Shown here one piece after another: positions 54,781 to 64,000 of a stretch of 64,000 bases of DNA. The stretch is taken from NCBI GenBank assembly GCA_002989075.1, contig PSQN01000013.1, positions 371,178-435,177 on the forward strand. The letters are read 5' to 3'. How positions within the stretch are numbered: the stretch's first letter is position 1; every line of letters begins with the position of its first letter. The translations under genes and the position numbers were made by a program. The stretch comes from Arthonia radiata (taxonomy: Eukaryota; Ascomycota; Arthoniomycetes; Arthoniales; Arthoniaceae). The notes under the pieces were generated by a model. That model ran no database searches and was not told where the DNA came from. It worked only from the letters and a program-made list of their open reading frames with translations.

Positions 54781-54924
54781 CTATATATATATATACTTAA
54801 AAAGATTATTAGCTTAAGCTTTAATTTAGCTTTTATTTATAGTTTAAGTCTAACTTATAGTACTTTAGTAGTTAGTACTTTTAGCTTTAATAAAAAATAA
54901 AAAAGCTTTATTTTATCTCTTCTC
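54781..54924. other. AT-rich spacer between elements
   Basis: Nothing recognisable. Confidence 0.5.
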
Positions 54925-54929
54925 TTAAT

Positions 54930-55400
54930 TGTAACGCCGGTCGCTAGGAGAACCGAACTAAGGCTTACTTACCTTGTGTACTTATTAACCTTAGTAGTAG
55001 GTATCTTGTATGCTAGAGACTAAAAGGCAGGAGAGGCGAAACAGATTATAGAAGGTAAGAGGAGCTTAACTAAAGTAAATAAAAGGTAAAGTATATTATT
55101 TAAATATAGTTAAGAAACTTATATTTAAATATTCAGTTAATAGACTAAAGTCTATCTTAAGGTTAGCTATTAGTTTAACTATATAGTTTAAGGTATATAG
55201 AGAAGTTTCTTTATATCTATTAACTTAATAATACTTATATTAAGTTTATAAGGAATATAGACCTTTATAGCCGTTTTATTTAATAATATCTACGTCGGGT
55301 TTATAAGCTTAGTCGAGAATAATGCTAGTAGGGCTGAGATAATTGGTAGTAGTTAATACTTAAATATACGCTAAGCTGTCTAAGACTAGTACCCGTAATA
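54930..55400 (-). repeat. 3' LTR of the Gypsy element
   Basis: Direct copy of 60939-61408. The outer edge starts TGTAACGCC after TTAAT. Confidence 0.85.
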
Positions 55401-58400
55401 CAATTTCTCCTCTTTTAGTTAAATTGTTCTCGATTAACCCTTAGCTTATTAAATACTTATAAGTTACGTATCGTTTCTTCTTTTGTAACTAATCTGTAAG
55501 TACCTATACCTCGTATAAAGTCTGTTGCTGCGGATCTTAGCAAAAAGTATAGTTAATACCTACTCATTGAAGCCTGCGATATCGAAATGCCTCCTTGTTC
55601 TAGTGTTTAATTCGTTCGTTCTGTCTATCCGTCTGTTTGCAGATAGAATAATATTAATATTTTCTGTTTCGTTTCTAGTTGTTGCATTAGAAATATCTAA
55701 AATCGTAAGACAAATTTTTGGTCTCTGTCTAAGATAATTCTTTGTGGTTAACTATAGTTAGCTAGGATAATCTAAAGAAATATATATACTAATTGTTCTA
55801 AATTACTAGCTTCCTTGTAAAGTACAAAGTACGCGTATTTCGTTAGTTTATCGTATATAACTAGAATAGCGTTGTAAGCTACTTCTATAAAGAAATCCTT
55901 AGAAATCAGTAGCTTAGTAATAAATTCTAGTAATACCGTATGCTATAGCCTTTCGAGTATCTTTAGTAGCTATAGTTTACCGTATAGTAAATGCCTCGGA
56001 TGCTTAGTTCTTGCGTATACGTCGTATTCTTGAATATAATTCTCGACGTAGTGTTGGATTCTCGGGATGTAGTAGATTCTTGTAATCTTTTCTATAGTGT
56101 TATTAATGCTCTTATATTCTTTTATTGAGTTATCGTAGAAGTTACTAATAATGCGTTAGATTAGATTCCTCGGAACGTAGATCTTGCCTTAAAACTTGTA
56201 ATAGCCTTTACTGTTCTTAGTTAATCTTAGGTATCGTTTCTTGTTTTTCTAATAGATTTTAGAGTCGTTTAGAATATCTAGAATTCGACTGTCTGGTTTA
56301 ATAACAAACTTAGTTGTTATAGCTAATTAATTGTATTTAATCTCGTTATTGTGTTCTTAGAATATTGCGTGCTCGATATGTTCCTTGTTATTAAGATAAT
56401 TGGGACGTCGGCTTAGAGCGTCGGCTTAGAGCGTCGGCTCTATCGTTCTTAAAACCCTTCTTGTAAATAATAATAAAGTTGTATAGAGCTATAGTTTTTA
56501 ACTATCTAACTTATCTACGGTTAAGTTTCTTTGTTATTATAAAGTAAGTTAAGTTCTTATAGTCTGTATATACTATAATTATATAGTTTACTTCTTCTAA
56601 GTAAGCTTGCTATATTTCGAATACTGCTATAATAGCTAAAAGCTCTTTATCGTAAATATTATAGTTCTGTTTTATAAGTAATATTTTCTTTGAGTAGAAA
56701 GCTACTGGTCTAAGCTTTCTTTCCTTATTATTTTAACTTATATATACTCTAATTATATAGTCTAACGTATCTATTTCTATAATAATCGGTAAATTAAGGT
56801 TAAATATTGCTAATATAGGTTTAATCTTAAAAGCTTTCTTAAGCTCTTTAAATACTAATTGTTCTTTTTGCGTCTAAAAGAATTCTGTCAATTATTTTGT
56901 TTATTAAGACAGCGGTGCTATAATTTAGCTAAAGTTAAATATCTATCGTCTGTAGTAGTTAACAAAACTAAGAAACTGTTGTAATTATTTTATATTCTTT
57001 AGTATAAGCTAAGTTAGAACGGATTAGATCTTTAAATCTTTTATTTAGAGACTGTATTCGGTAATTATAAATCTAAGAAATTCGATAAATTGTTGATAAA
57101 ATTAGGTTTTCTCGATATTAATATGTAAATTGACACGCACTAATCTTTTTAATACCTTCTTAATATATTCTTTATATTTTTCTAGTGTACAGCTGTATAC
57201 TAGAATATTGTCTAGATAAGCAGCTATAAATATATCTAGGTAATTACTAAGTGTATTATTAATTAATTTCTAAAATAATACTAGTACGTTTATTAGCTTA
57301 AAGAGTATAACGCAATACTCGAAAAGTCTATATCTAGTATAGAAGGCTGTTTTCTATTCTTTGCCTTTCTTTATATAGATTAGATTATAGACTCCTTATA
57401 GGTTAAACTTAGTAAACTATTGCGCGTTATATAATTATTCTATAATTTCGTCGATATATAGTAAAGGATATCGGTTTTTAATAGTTACTCTATTTAATTA
57501 TCTATAACCTACGTAGAGTCGTAGTTTGCTATTCTTCTTTAGTATAAAGAGTATCGGGTATTCGGCTAGTAATATTAATTTTTAAATAAATTCTTTCTTA
57601 AGATTTTTGTTAAGATAGTCGCAGAGCGCTTAATTTTCTGCTTCTAATATAAAGTATATTAAACCGAATATTAGCGTCTTACCTTCTTATAAAGGTATTG
57701 TATAATCTTACGGTTTGTGTTCTGAGAGAGCTAAGTTTAGCTTAGCTTTCTTAAATAGATATCAGAATTAATTATATTCCTTAAGTATCTTAGTAATTAA
57801 CTAAGTACTTGTTGTCGTATAGAATTATTAACGTATAGTTATTTTTTATTTATACCTACGTATAGTTAGCTATAGATAAGATACTGCGTTAGACTTCTCT
57901 TGTAGAATATCTAAGTATCGGAGTATAGTAGTACTAACCCGCGTAAGTTCTTTATCGCGCTCCTTATTCTTACTACTAAAGATAGTTTATAGGATATCTG
58001 TTTTACAGAACAACTCTTGTTTAAAGTACTTATACCTAGTAAAGAGGAGTTTCTTAGTTCTTTAATTTACTTCTAAGTTATATTGTTGTAACTAAGGTAT
58101 ACCTAGTATAGCGTAGTACTAGTTAATATCTACAATATTATAAGTAATTTCTTTTTAATAGTCTTTAATTATTATATCTATTAGTAAAGTCTTGTAGTCA
58201 ACTCTTCTTTCTGCCCTTTAAAATTTAAACAGTACGTAAGATAATTTCTTCTTTTATATTTATATTTAATACTCCTTAACGTAGCATATTAAAATAAAGT
58301 TGTCTGTTGCGTCTAAATCGATTATAATTTTAATGTTTCTATAGTTTATTGTTACTTAAGTATACAGATATATTTTATAGAAAGTTAAGCTCGTACAAAG

Positions 58401-59073
58401 CTAGACTTTTAGAGAGTCTAACCGTTAAACGGGCTGGTACTACTGCCCTTAAAGCAGTCGGCTTAGTCTTTTTTCTGTTAATTGTATACGTTCTAGAGTA
58501 TTTTAGATATTAAGACCTATTATCGGTTAATTTGCTATAAGAATTCCTATATAAGGTACTTTAATACTGCTTTTATTATAACGTCTAGTTTATTATTTAC
58601 GATTTCTACTTTAATTATACAACTATTACTAGTTAAAACCTGTCGTATTTGTAGGTTGTATATTGTTAGTTAAAGATATTAGTACTAACTATATAATTCT
58701 AAACCTCTAATAAGGTAGTTTACTAGTTATTATAGGCGTAAGTAAATATATTTTAGAATATCGTTAATATCTTTATTAGTACTTAACTTTCTATCGTAGA
58801 AGGCTAAGTAATAAAGTCTCTATATTATTCCTTTCTAACGAATTAGAGTTTACTCTTTCTAGTTAGTATTGTTCTCGAGAGAGGATTCCGTACTATTAAA
58901 ATCTATATTTCTGTCTTTGAGTCGTTGTCTTGCCTATAACGTATTATAGAGGCTGTCTTGCTTAGCTCCTATAGTTTATTCTTTCTTAAATTTTTCTTAA
59001 GTTTCTAGGTAAGGTAACCTAGATCGTCTTTAGATAAGACCTAGTTCTTGTATTAAACCTTGTTTTAGAGTAT

Positions 59074-59580
59074 TGAAAATTAACCAACTAGCTAGTTAGC
59101 CGGAACCCTTAGGGGCCCGGAGTATCGGATAAGTCCTACCAGCTGTCTCGGTCTAAAATAGAACAAGCCTTTTATCTAAAGGGTCGGGCCTAGTAACCCG
59201 AGTTTAGAACAAAAAGAAGCATTGTACGACCCGTTCTAGACAGCTGGCCTGTAGTCTAAGACAACACAGAATAGACTTAAAGACTAATAGTTTTAGATAG
59301 ATAGAATTATTATCTTATACAGTAAGTTACGGGTTATCTAGCCTCTATCAAAAGAACAGATATTTAGTAAGTCCTGTACGGGCCGCTAAACTTAGATATA
59401 TAAGCTAAGATCCCTCTAAAGGATTCTAGCTAATAAGATAGACAATATAATAACAGCTTCTCCTTGCTACTAAGTATTGTACCTGTATTAAGCTAAAGTA
59501 TTGCACTAGTCTTAAGCTAATCTCATCTTTCTACTCTTTATAGTAGTATTCTTCTTCTTCTCTGTACCTTTTTTAATACA
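59074..59580. mobile_element. Second solo LTR of family 1, nested in the Gypsy element
   Basis: Aligns with 54268-54775 over its full length in the same orientation. It lies between the pol and gag parts of the host element, so it inserted after that element. A clear 5-bp duplication is not evident at its edges. Confidence 0.8.
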
Positions 59581-60938
59581 GAGATATTAGTTTCTTTAGC
59601 TACTATCTTAATTCTAATTTGTTAGATTTATAAATCGTATAATCGTTATTGTAGCACGCAGTTTAAGATAGTGTCTTATATAGTATAACGGTGTTTTGTA
59701 CCTATTGCCTTAAAATAGTGCGGTCGATATTGTTTTAGTTCTGTAAACTTTATTGTTTCTATTTTATTTGTCGTTCTTTTGTTTTATTCTATAACTTATT
59801 ATCTGTATCCTAGTTTGCATATAACTCGAACAAGTTAGGATTCTCTTTTTCTTTTTTAGTAGATTCGGTAGGGTTGTAACAATCCTAGCTAATCTTTAAG
59901 TACAAGTCTCAACAATCTATAAAAGTTGCTAGTAGGTTTTTCGCTTTGTTCTGATTCTTATTTGCCGGTATTAAAGTAGTTATATTAAACTATTGTTGCG
60001 GGAAATAGAGTTTCTAAGATCGATTGTTGTGTCTATTTCTGCCAGTACTATTAAAATGTTGTTTTTTAGAACAGCATTCTTTAACTTAATGCCCTAGTTT
60101 TCTGCAATATAAGCATAGCTTATTCTTTATTCTATATTCTCGTTTCTAGTTGTTTAGTTTTCTATAGAGCTTCGTAAAGTTTAATTTTATTAAATTACCC
60201 CGGTTTTATCGTAAGTTGTGCTTACTTCGAGTTTAGAAAAACTTATCTAAGTTAGCTTCTTTCTTCTCTAACTGTTGTTTAAAGTTACTGTCGTCGATTT
60301 CTTTAGCTCGTTCTATAAACTTTTCTAGTTCGGTAAACTTCTCTTTACAGATATAAATATTTTTCTTAATATAGTCTTTTAAGCCTTTAGAAAAGGCGTC
60401 GACTAGAGGTCCTTTATTCTATTCGATTTAATTAGTATATTGCAGAAACTTAGCGGCGTATCGGCTAGCTGGTCCTATTTAGTAGAGTGTCTTAAGTTTG
60501 CGTACAGCAGTACGTCTAGAATCGGTATCTCTGTATATATATCGGAGCTTTTGCTAAAACGCAGTAAAGCTAGAGAAGAGCTTGTCGGTCTCCTCTTGTC
60601 GTTTGTTAGGTGCCTTATAGAGATAGTCTTTAAAATAAAAGTTAAATTATTTACATACCTCGCTATTTATACAGAATGCGGTAAATAAAACTATAGTGCT
60701 GTTATTCGGAAACTAATTCTTATAAGTCTTAAAATATACGGCTAAGCGTATTAAAAATAAAGTAAGTTTAAAACGTTTATCGAAGAAGCTTTTATTTATT
60801 TTAGTGTTAACGTCCGATATTTTATCTGTAACGGCTATCTTACTAGCTAGCCTATCTATAGCGTTGCGGCTATTAAGTACTAAAGTAGTAGATATAATTA
60901 ATCTAGTTTCTCTACTTTTATAGCGAGTCTATTAAAGT

Positions 60939-61408
60939 ATAACGCTAGTCGCTGGAAAAACTAAACTAAGGCTTACTTATCTTATATACTTATCGACCTT
61001 AGTAGTAGGTATCTTGTATACTAAAGACTAAAAGGCAGGAGAGGCAAAATAAATTATAGAAGGTAAGAGAAGCTTAATTAAAGTAGATAGAAGATAAAGT
61101 ATATTATTTAAATATAGTTAAGAAACTTATATTTAGATATTAAGTTAATAAACTAAAGTTTATTCTAAGGTCGGCTATTAGTTTAGCTATATAGTTTAAG
61201 GTATATAAAGAAGTTTCTCTATATCTATTAACTTAATAATATCTATATCGGGTTTATAGGGAATATAGACCTTTATAGCCGTTTTATCTAATAATGCCTA
61301 CGTCGGATTTATAGGCTTAGTCGAGAATAATGCTAATAGAACTAAGATAACTGATAGTAGTTAATACTTAGATGTGCGCTAGGCCGTCTAGAGCTGATGC
61401 CCGTAACA
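60939..61408 (-). repeat. 5' LTR of the Gypsy element
   Basis: Direct copy of 54930-55400. Its outer edge, CCCGTAACA, is followed by TTAAT. Confidence 0.85.
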
Positions 61409-61413
61409 TTAAT

Positions 61414-62165
61414 ATTTTACTAGAAAATTTAGTAAAGCTATACTTTTTGCTATTCTCTATAAGCTAATATTTTTTATTTTTTAAGTATCTTATAAAAAGC
61501 TTAAAACTATAAAATTAAACTAAAAGAATTAGCTAGAATTATATAACCTTAAGGGCTTAGTAAGCTTTATTATAGCTTTTTATAAACTTAATAAGACTAT
61601 TTTTTTCCTTTTTTTAGTATCTACTATATCTATTATAATTTTAAAAGATTATATAAATAGCTCTTCTTTCTATAAAAAATATAATATTATTTTTTTTAAA
61701 AAAGCTCTTATATTATAATATACTTCCTAAGAGTACTATATATTATAATTCTTTAGTACTAAAGTTATATTATATAAAAGCTTTATTTATAGCTTTCTAA
61801 AGAAAAAAAAAGATTTAAAAAGTATAATTAAATTATAAATACTAAATATAGAGTATAATATTAGCTAATAACTAATCTAAAATAACTAATACATTATCTA
61901 GTAAGAAGTGAAAGTACTAACTATTAGTAATTTATTAATAAAATTTAGACTAATTACTAAAAATACTATAAATTAGGCGTAAACGCTCTACTATTTAATT
62001 ATTATTCTTTCTATTTTTATAGTTTATAGCTATATTTAGCTATATATATACTAAAAAGTCTAAGCTTTATAACCTCTATACGCTAGTATAAATAATTATA
62101 ATTATAGAGCGTCTAAGGCTACTAAGACTAGTTTCTATATAGTAGTAATTTCTAAGATAGCTACC
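61414..62165. other. AT-rich stretch without recognisable content
   Basis: Extremely AT-rich, with A and T runs and no alignable copy elsewhere in the window. Confidence 0.5.
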
Positions 62166-62450
62166 TGTAACGCCGGTCGCTGGGAGAACCGAACTAAGGC
62201 TTACTTACCTTGTGTGCTTGTCGACCTTAGTAGTGGGTATCTTGTATGCTAGAGACTAAAAGGCAGGAGAGACGAGACAGATTACTAAGGGTAAGAGGGG
62301 CTTAACTAAAGTAGACAAAAGATAAAGCACGTTACTTAAATATAGTTAAGGAACTTATATTTAGATATTAAGTTAACAGACTAAAGTCTATCCTAAGGTC
62401 GGTTATTAGTCTAACTATATAGTTTAAGGTATATAGATATATTTCTCTAT
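62166..62450 (-). repeat. Partial third copy of the Gypsy LTR
   Basis: About 285 bp matching the first part of the 470-bp LTR, starting TGTAACGCCGG. The match stops near 62450, where different sequence begins. It is less altered in composition than the other two copies. Confidence 0.75.
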
Positions 62451-62500
62451 GTCTAATAGTCCTAACACTTTCTTTGTCGCGTAGTCGGGATTCTATTACG

Positions 62501-62529
62501 ATATAGCGACGTTACCGACGTCGCTATAT
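62501..62529. repeat. Perfect 12-bp inverted repeat
   Basis: Arms ATATAGCGACGT (62501-62512) and its reverse complement (62518-62529), with a 5-bp spacer. It could be an element terminus feature or a palindromic site. Confidence 0.8.
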
Positions 62530-62710
62530 TAAAGTCGTCGGGTATACTATATAATACTTTAATAAGGCTGGCTGCGCTTAGCCTTGTACTAGCCCAATAT
62601 AGTAAGATCGTAATATAAGGTCTCCTCTTTAAGGCTAGTTGTCCTTAACGGCCCTAGAGACATTAAAACCTCGTTGCTCTTCTATAGTAGATCTAGTTTT
62701 ATAAGTTGTT

Positions 62711-62920
62711 ATGCTTAAAGTTAAGAAAGTCCCTAACGCTAATAAAGTGCTTGAGATTAATACCGTTCTCGCCGAAGTTTATAGTCGAAAGATGCTTCCG
62801 TGTTCCTGCTATACTTACTTAGGTAAGAAGTGTGTCCTAAAGTCTGGGAAGGCATCGTGTTTTATGTATACTCGTAATAAGAAGTTGTGCGACGTTCGCC
62901 CGTCGTTAGAGGATAGTTAG
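62711..62920 (+). CDS. Short Cys-rich frame, antisense and downstream of Gypsy pol (element-associated?)
   Basis: Frame of 69 codons with five cysteines clustered after residue 30 (MLPCSCYTYLGKKC, then ASCFMY and KKLCDV), resembling a short zinc-cluster-like head. About 90 bp beyond its stop, a plus-strand stretch (63015-63130) reads as a charged coiled coil. Proteins with a Cys-rich head and coiled coil beside Gypsy copies are familiar from ascomycete genomes, so I take this as a retroelement companion rather than a host gene. It is a fossil; function unknown. Confidence 0.4.
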   Translation: MLKVKKVPNANKVLEINTVLAEVYSRKMLPCSCYTYLGKKCVLKSGKASCFMYTRNKKLCDVRPSLEDS

Positions 62921-64000
62921 TCTCCATCCTACGTCTATTTTTGATAGAAGTCTAACTTATTTTAGCTCAGAGTATCCGTTCTCAGTACTTATGGGTGTTG
63001 GATGCCCTTTAGGGGCAGCGCAAGCGTTTGGCGGAAGAGAAGAAAGTCGTTTGCGCGGCGAAAAGGCAGCGCGAAGCTGTTAAAGCGACGGTTGTAGATT
63101 TAAAGAAGGAGCTCGAAAGGTTGCGCGCCTAGGCGCAGAACAAAATAAATTAGAATAATACATTGTTTGAAGAAGAATAGCTAGCGGCTATATTCAATAG
63201 TAATATCGTAGATATGCTAAGTAGCCTAAGTATAGATTTTTATAACGATTCGTTTCTAGAGTTAAGTAGTAGGCTACTAACGTAGTAGGCTGGTTCGTTT
63301 ATAGACGACCTAGGTACCGGTAAGGCACACTAAATAGTAAATTAGAGTGTTAGTGCTGTTACGACCGATTAATATTCTAGTCTCAATATCGTTAAATAGT
63401 ATCTTTATAGTTAGTTAGATTTCGTTCCGGTTCCTATTAATTTTTATGTTCGGGATATCCTCTCTACTTTATAAGATACTGTCGTTTACCTCGGTATTGT
63501 CTATAAACTCGGATCGTTTTAACCTTATACTCGGGTTCTTGGTTGTTAGAAAGGATTTCTGAGTTAGATCGTTCTACTTCTTGAAAGTAGGCTAGTTTTA
63601 ACAGCGCTATATAGAATATAGGATGTATTCTTATTGTCTTTAGGAGTTCTAGTTTGAATGTTATAGGTCCTAATTGCTGTAAAATTTTAAACGGTCTCGT
63701 CTTAGTGTAGTCGAGTTTCTTGCTTAATCTGATAGTTTTTAAGTTTCTTATAAGCAAGTAAGCTCTTTCCCCCTCTTTTATGCTTGTATTTAGGGTAGTT
63801 CTTAATTTATTATACTATCGTCTTGTTCGTTCGTTAATAAACTCGCTGTCGGACTTTAACTGCTAGTGCAGGGTTTTTATGCTTGTAGCTATTTATGTAG
63901 CTGTCTCGTTTTTGGTTGTATTGTGCAGTTGTCTTCTCTAAAGAGGGTAATAGCTATACAAGGCGTAGAACGGGGTTATCTTAGTTGTATCGTTTTTTAT

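Larger units (their letters stand above)
54930..61408 (-). mobile_element. Fossil Ty3/Gypsy LTR retrotransposon, minus strand, with nested solo LTR
   Basis: About 6.5 kb, bounded by two direct LTRs of about 470 bp (54930-55400 and 60939-61408) and by a TTAAT target duplication (54925-54929 and 61409-61413). On the minus strand a CCHC zinc knuckle (C-x2-C-x4-H-x4-C) near 60.1 kb marks Gag beside the 5' LTR, and a reverse transcriptase box of YLD type near 57.2 kb marks Pol, giving the Ty3/Gypsy order gag-pol towards 54.9 kb. A family-1 LTR lies inside it at 59074-59580. No long frame survives; the element is broken many times over, with transition-type decay throughout. The intact target duplication and two still-alignable LTRs suggest an insertion that was recent relative to its RIP-driven decay. 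Confidence 0.85.
54081..64000. other. AT-rich, RIP-like compartment
   Basis: From about 54.07 kb to the window end the sequence is dominated by A and T with abundant TA steps, and no ordinary gene is open. Repeated copies within it differ largely by C/T and G/A transitions, as RIP produces in ascomycetes. Its content is fossil LTR retrotransposons, listed separately. Confidence 0.88.
62455..64000 (-). mobile_element. 3' part of a second fossil Gypsy element, cut by the window edge
   Basis: A minus-strand frame at 63757..63464 reads like the end of a Ty3/Gypsy integrase: RPFKILQQLGPITFKLEL followed by IRIHPIFYIALLKL, then a chromodomain-like tail. The pol region would continue past 64000. The part between 62.45 and 63.4 kb would be its downstream sequence, including the plus-strand Cys-rich frame. 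The element is broken; boundaries are not visible. Confidence 0.65.

Noticed and set aside
55525-60688. Short plus-strand frames of 70-82 codons in the AT-rich region
   Set aside because: Chance openings inside fossil Gypsy sequence running the other way; no domain.

Overview
The window looks like nuclear DNA of a filamentous ascomycete. The genes are compact, most carry one to five short introns (mostly 44-77 bp) with GT donors, CTAAC or CTGAC branch points and CAG/TAG acceptors, and the gene content is typically fungal (Kog1, a SLMAP/Far-type FHA protein, an ISD11-type LYR protein, DUF4202, a siderophore transporter, a ferric reductase). A Dothideomycete of the Mycosphaerellales type is my best guess from protein resemblance, but that is inference.

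Layout. 1-13.3 kb is housekeeping: a broken, edge-truncated CorA-like gene, a ketopantoate reductase, the exosome cofactor LRP1, a tail-anchored FHA protein, MGR2 split over four short exons, a SNF2-type ATPase and a probable mitochondrial protein. 13.3-17.6 kb is accessory: two tandem divergent kinase-like genes, the first with a TGA in its catalytic loop and the second intact over six exons with a 19-bp minisatellite just before its start, then a gene-poor stretch. 17.7-22.1 kb holds an F-box-like gene, lipoate-pathway LIP2, a single-pass membrane protein, ISD11 and a DUF4202 gene. 22.2-32 kb is metabolic: an MmgE/PrpD gene divergent from a sugar-type MFS transporter, an APH-type phosphotransferase with two unusually short introns, a secreted phytase-like esterase and a fructosamine-3-kinase. 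32.6-40.8 kb holds KOG1 (raptor), a CECR5-type HAD hydrolase and an ankyrin-repeat gene. 41.2-43 kb holds two tandem paralogues of an unknown family that share intron positions and an upstream motif.

43.6-53.1 kb suggests an iron-uptake neighbourhood: a SIT1-type siderophore transporter, a secreted carboxylesterase, an alpha/beta hydrolase whose nucleophile position is glycine, and a five-exon ferric reductase, all on the minus strand. The transporter and the reductase each have a GATAA site within 50 bp of the start codon.

At about 54.07 kb the base composition changes abruptly to AT-rich DNA without ordinary genes, running to the window end. It consists of fossil LTR retrotransposons: a solo LTR with a 5-bp target duplication, a 6.5-kb Ty3/Gypsy element on the minus strand bounded by TTAAT duplications and carrying a second copy of that solo LTR inside it, a partial third copy of the Gypsy LTR, and the 3' part of another Gypsy element running off the edge. 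Copies differ mainly by C/T and G/A transitions, as expected of repeat-induced point mutation (RIP). The iron genes therefore sit directly beside a RIP-type compartment.
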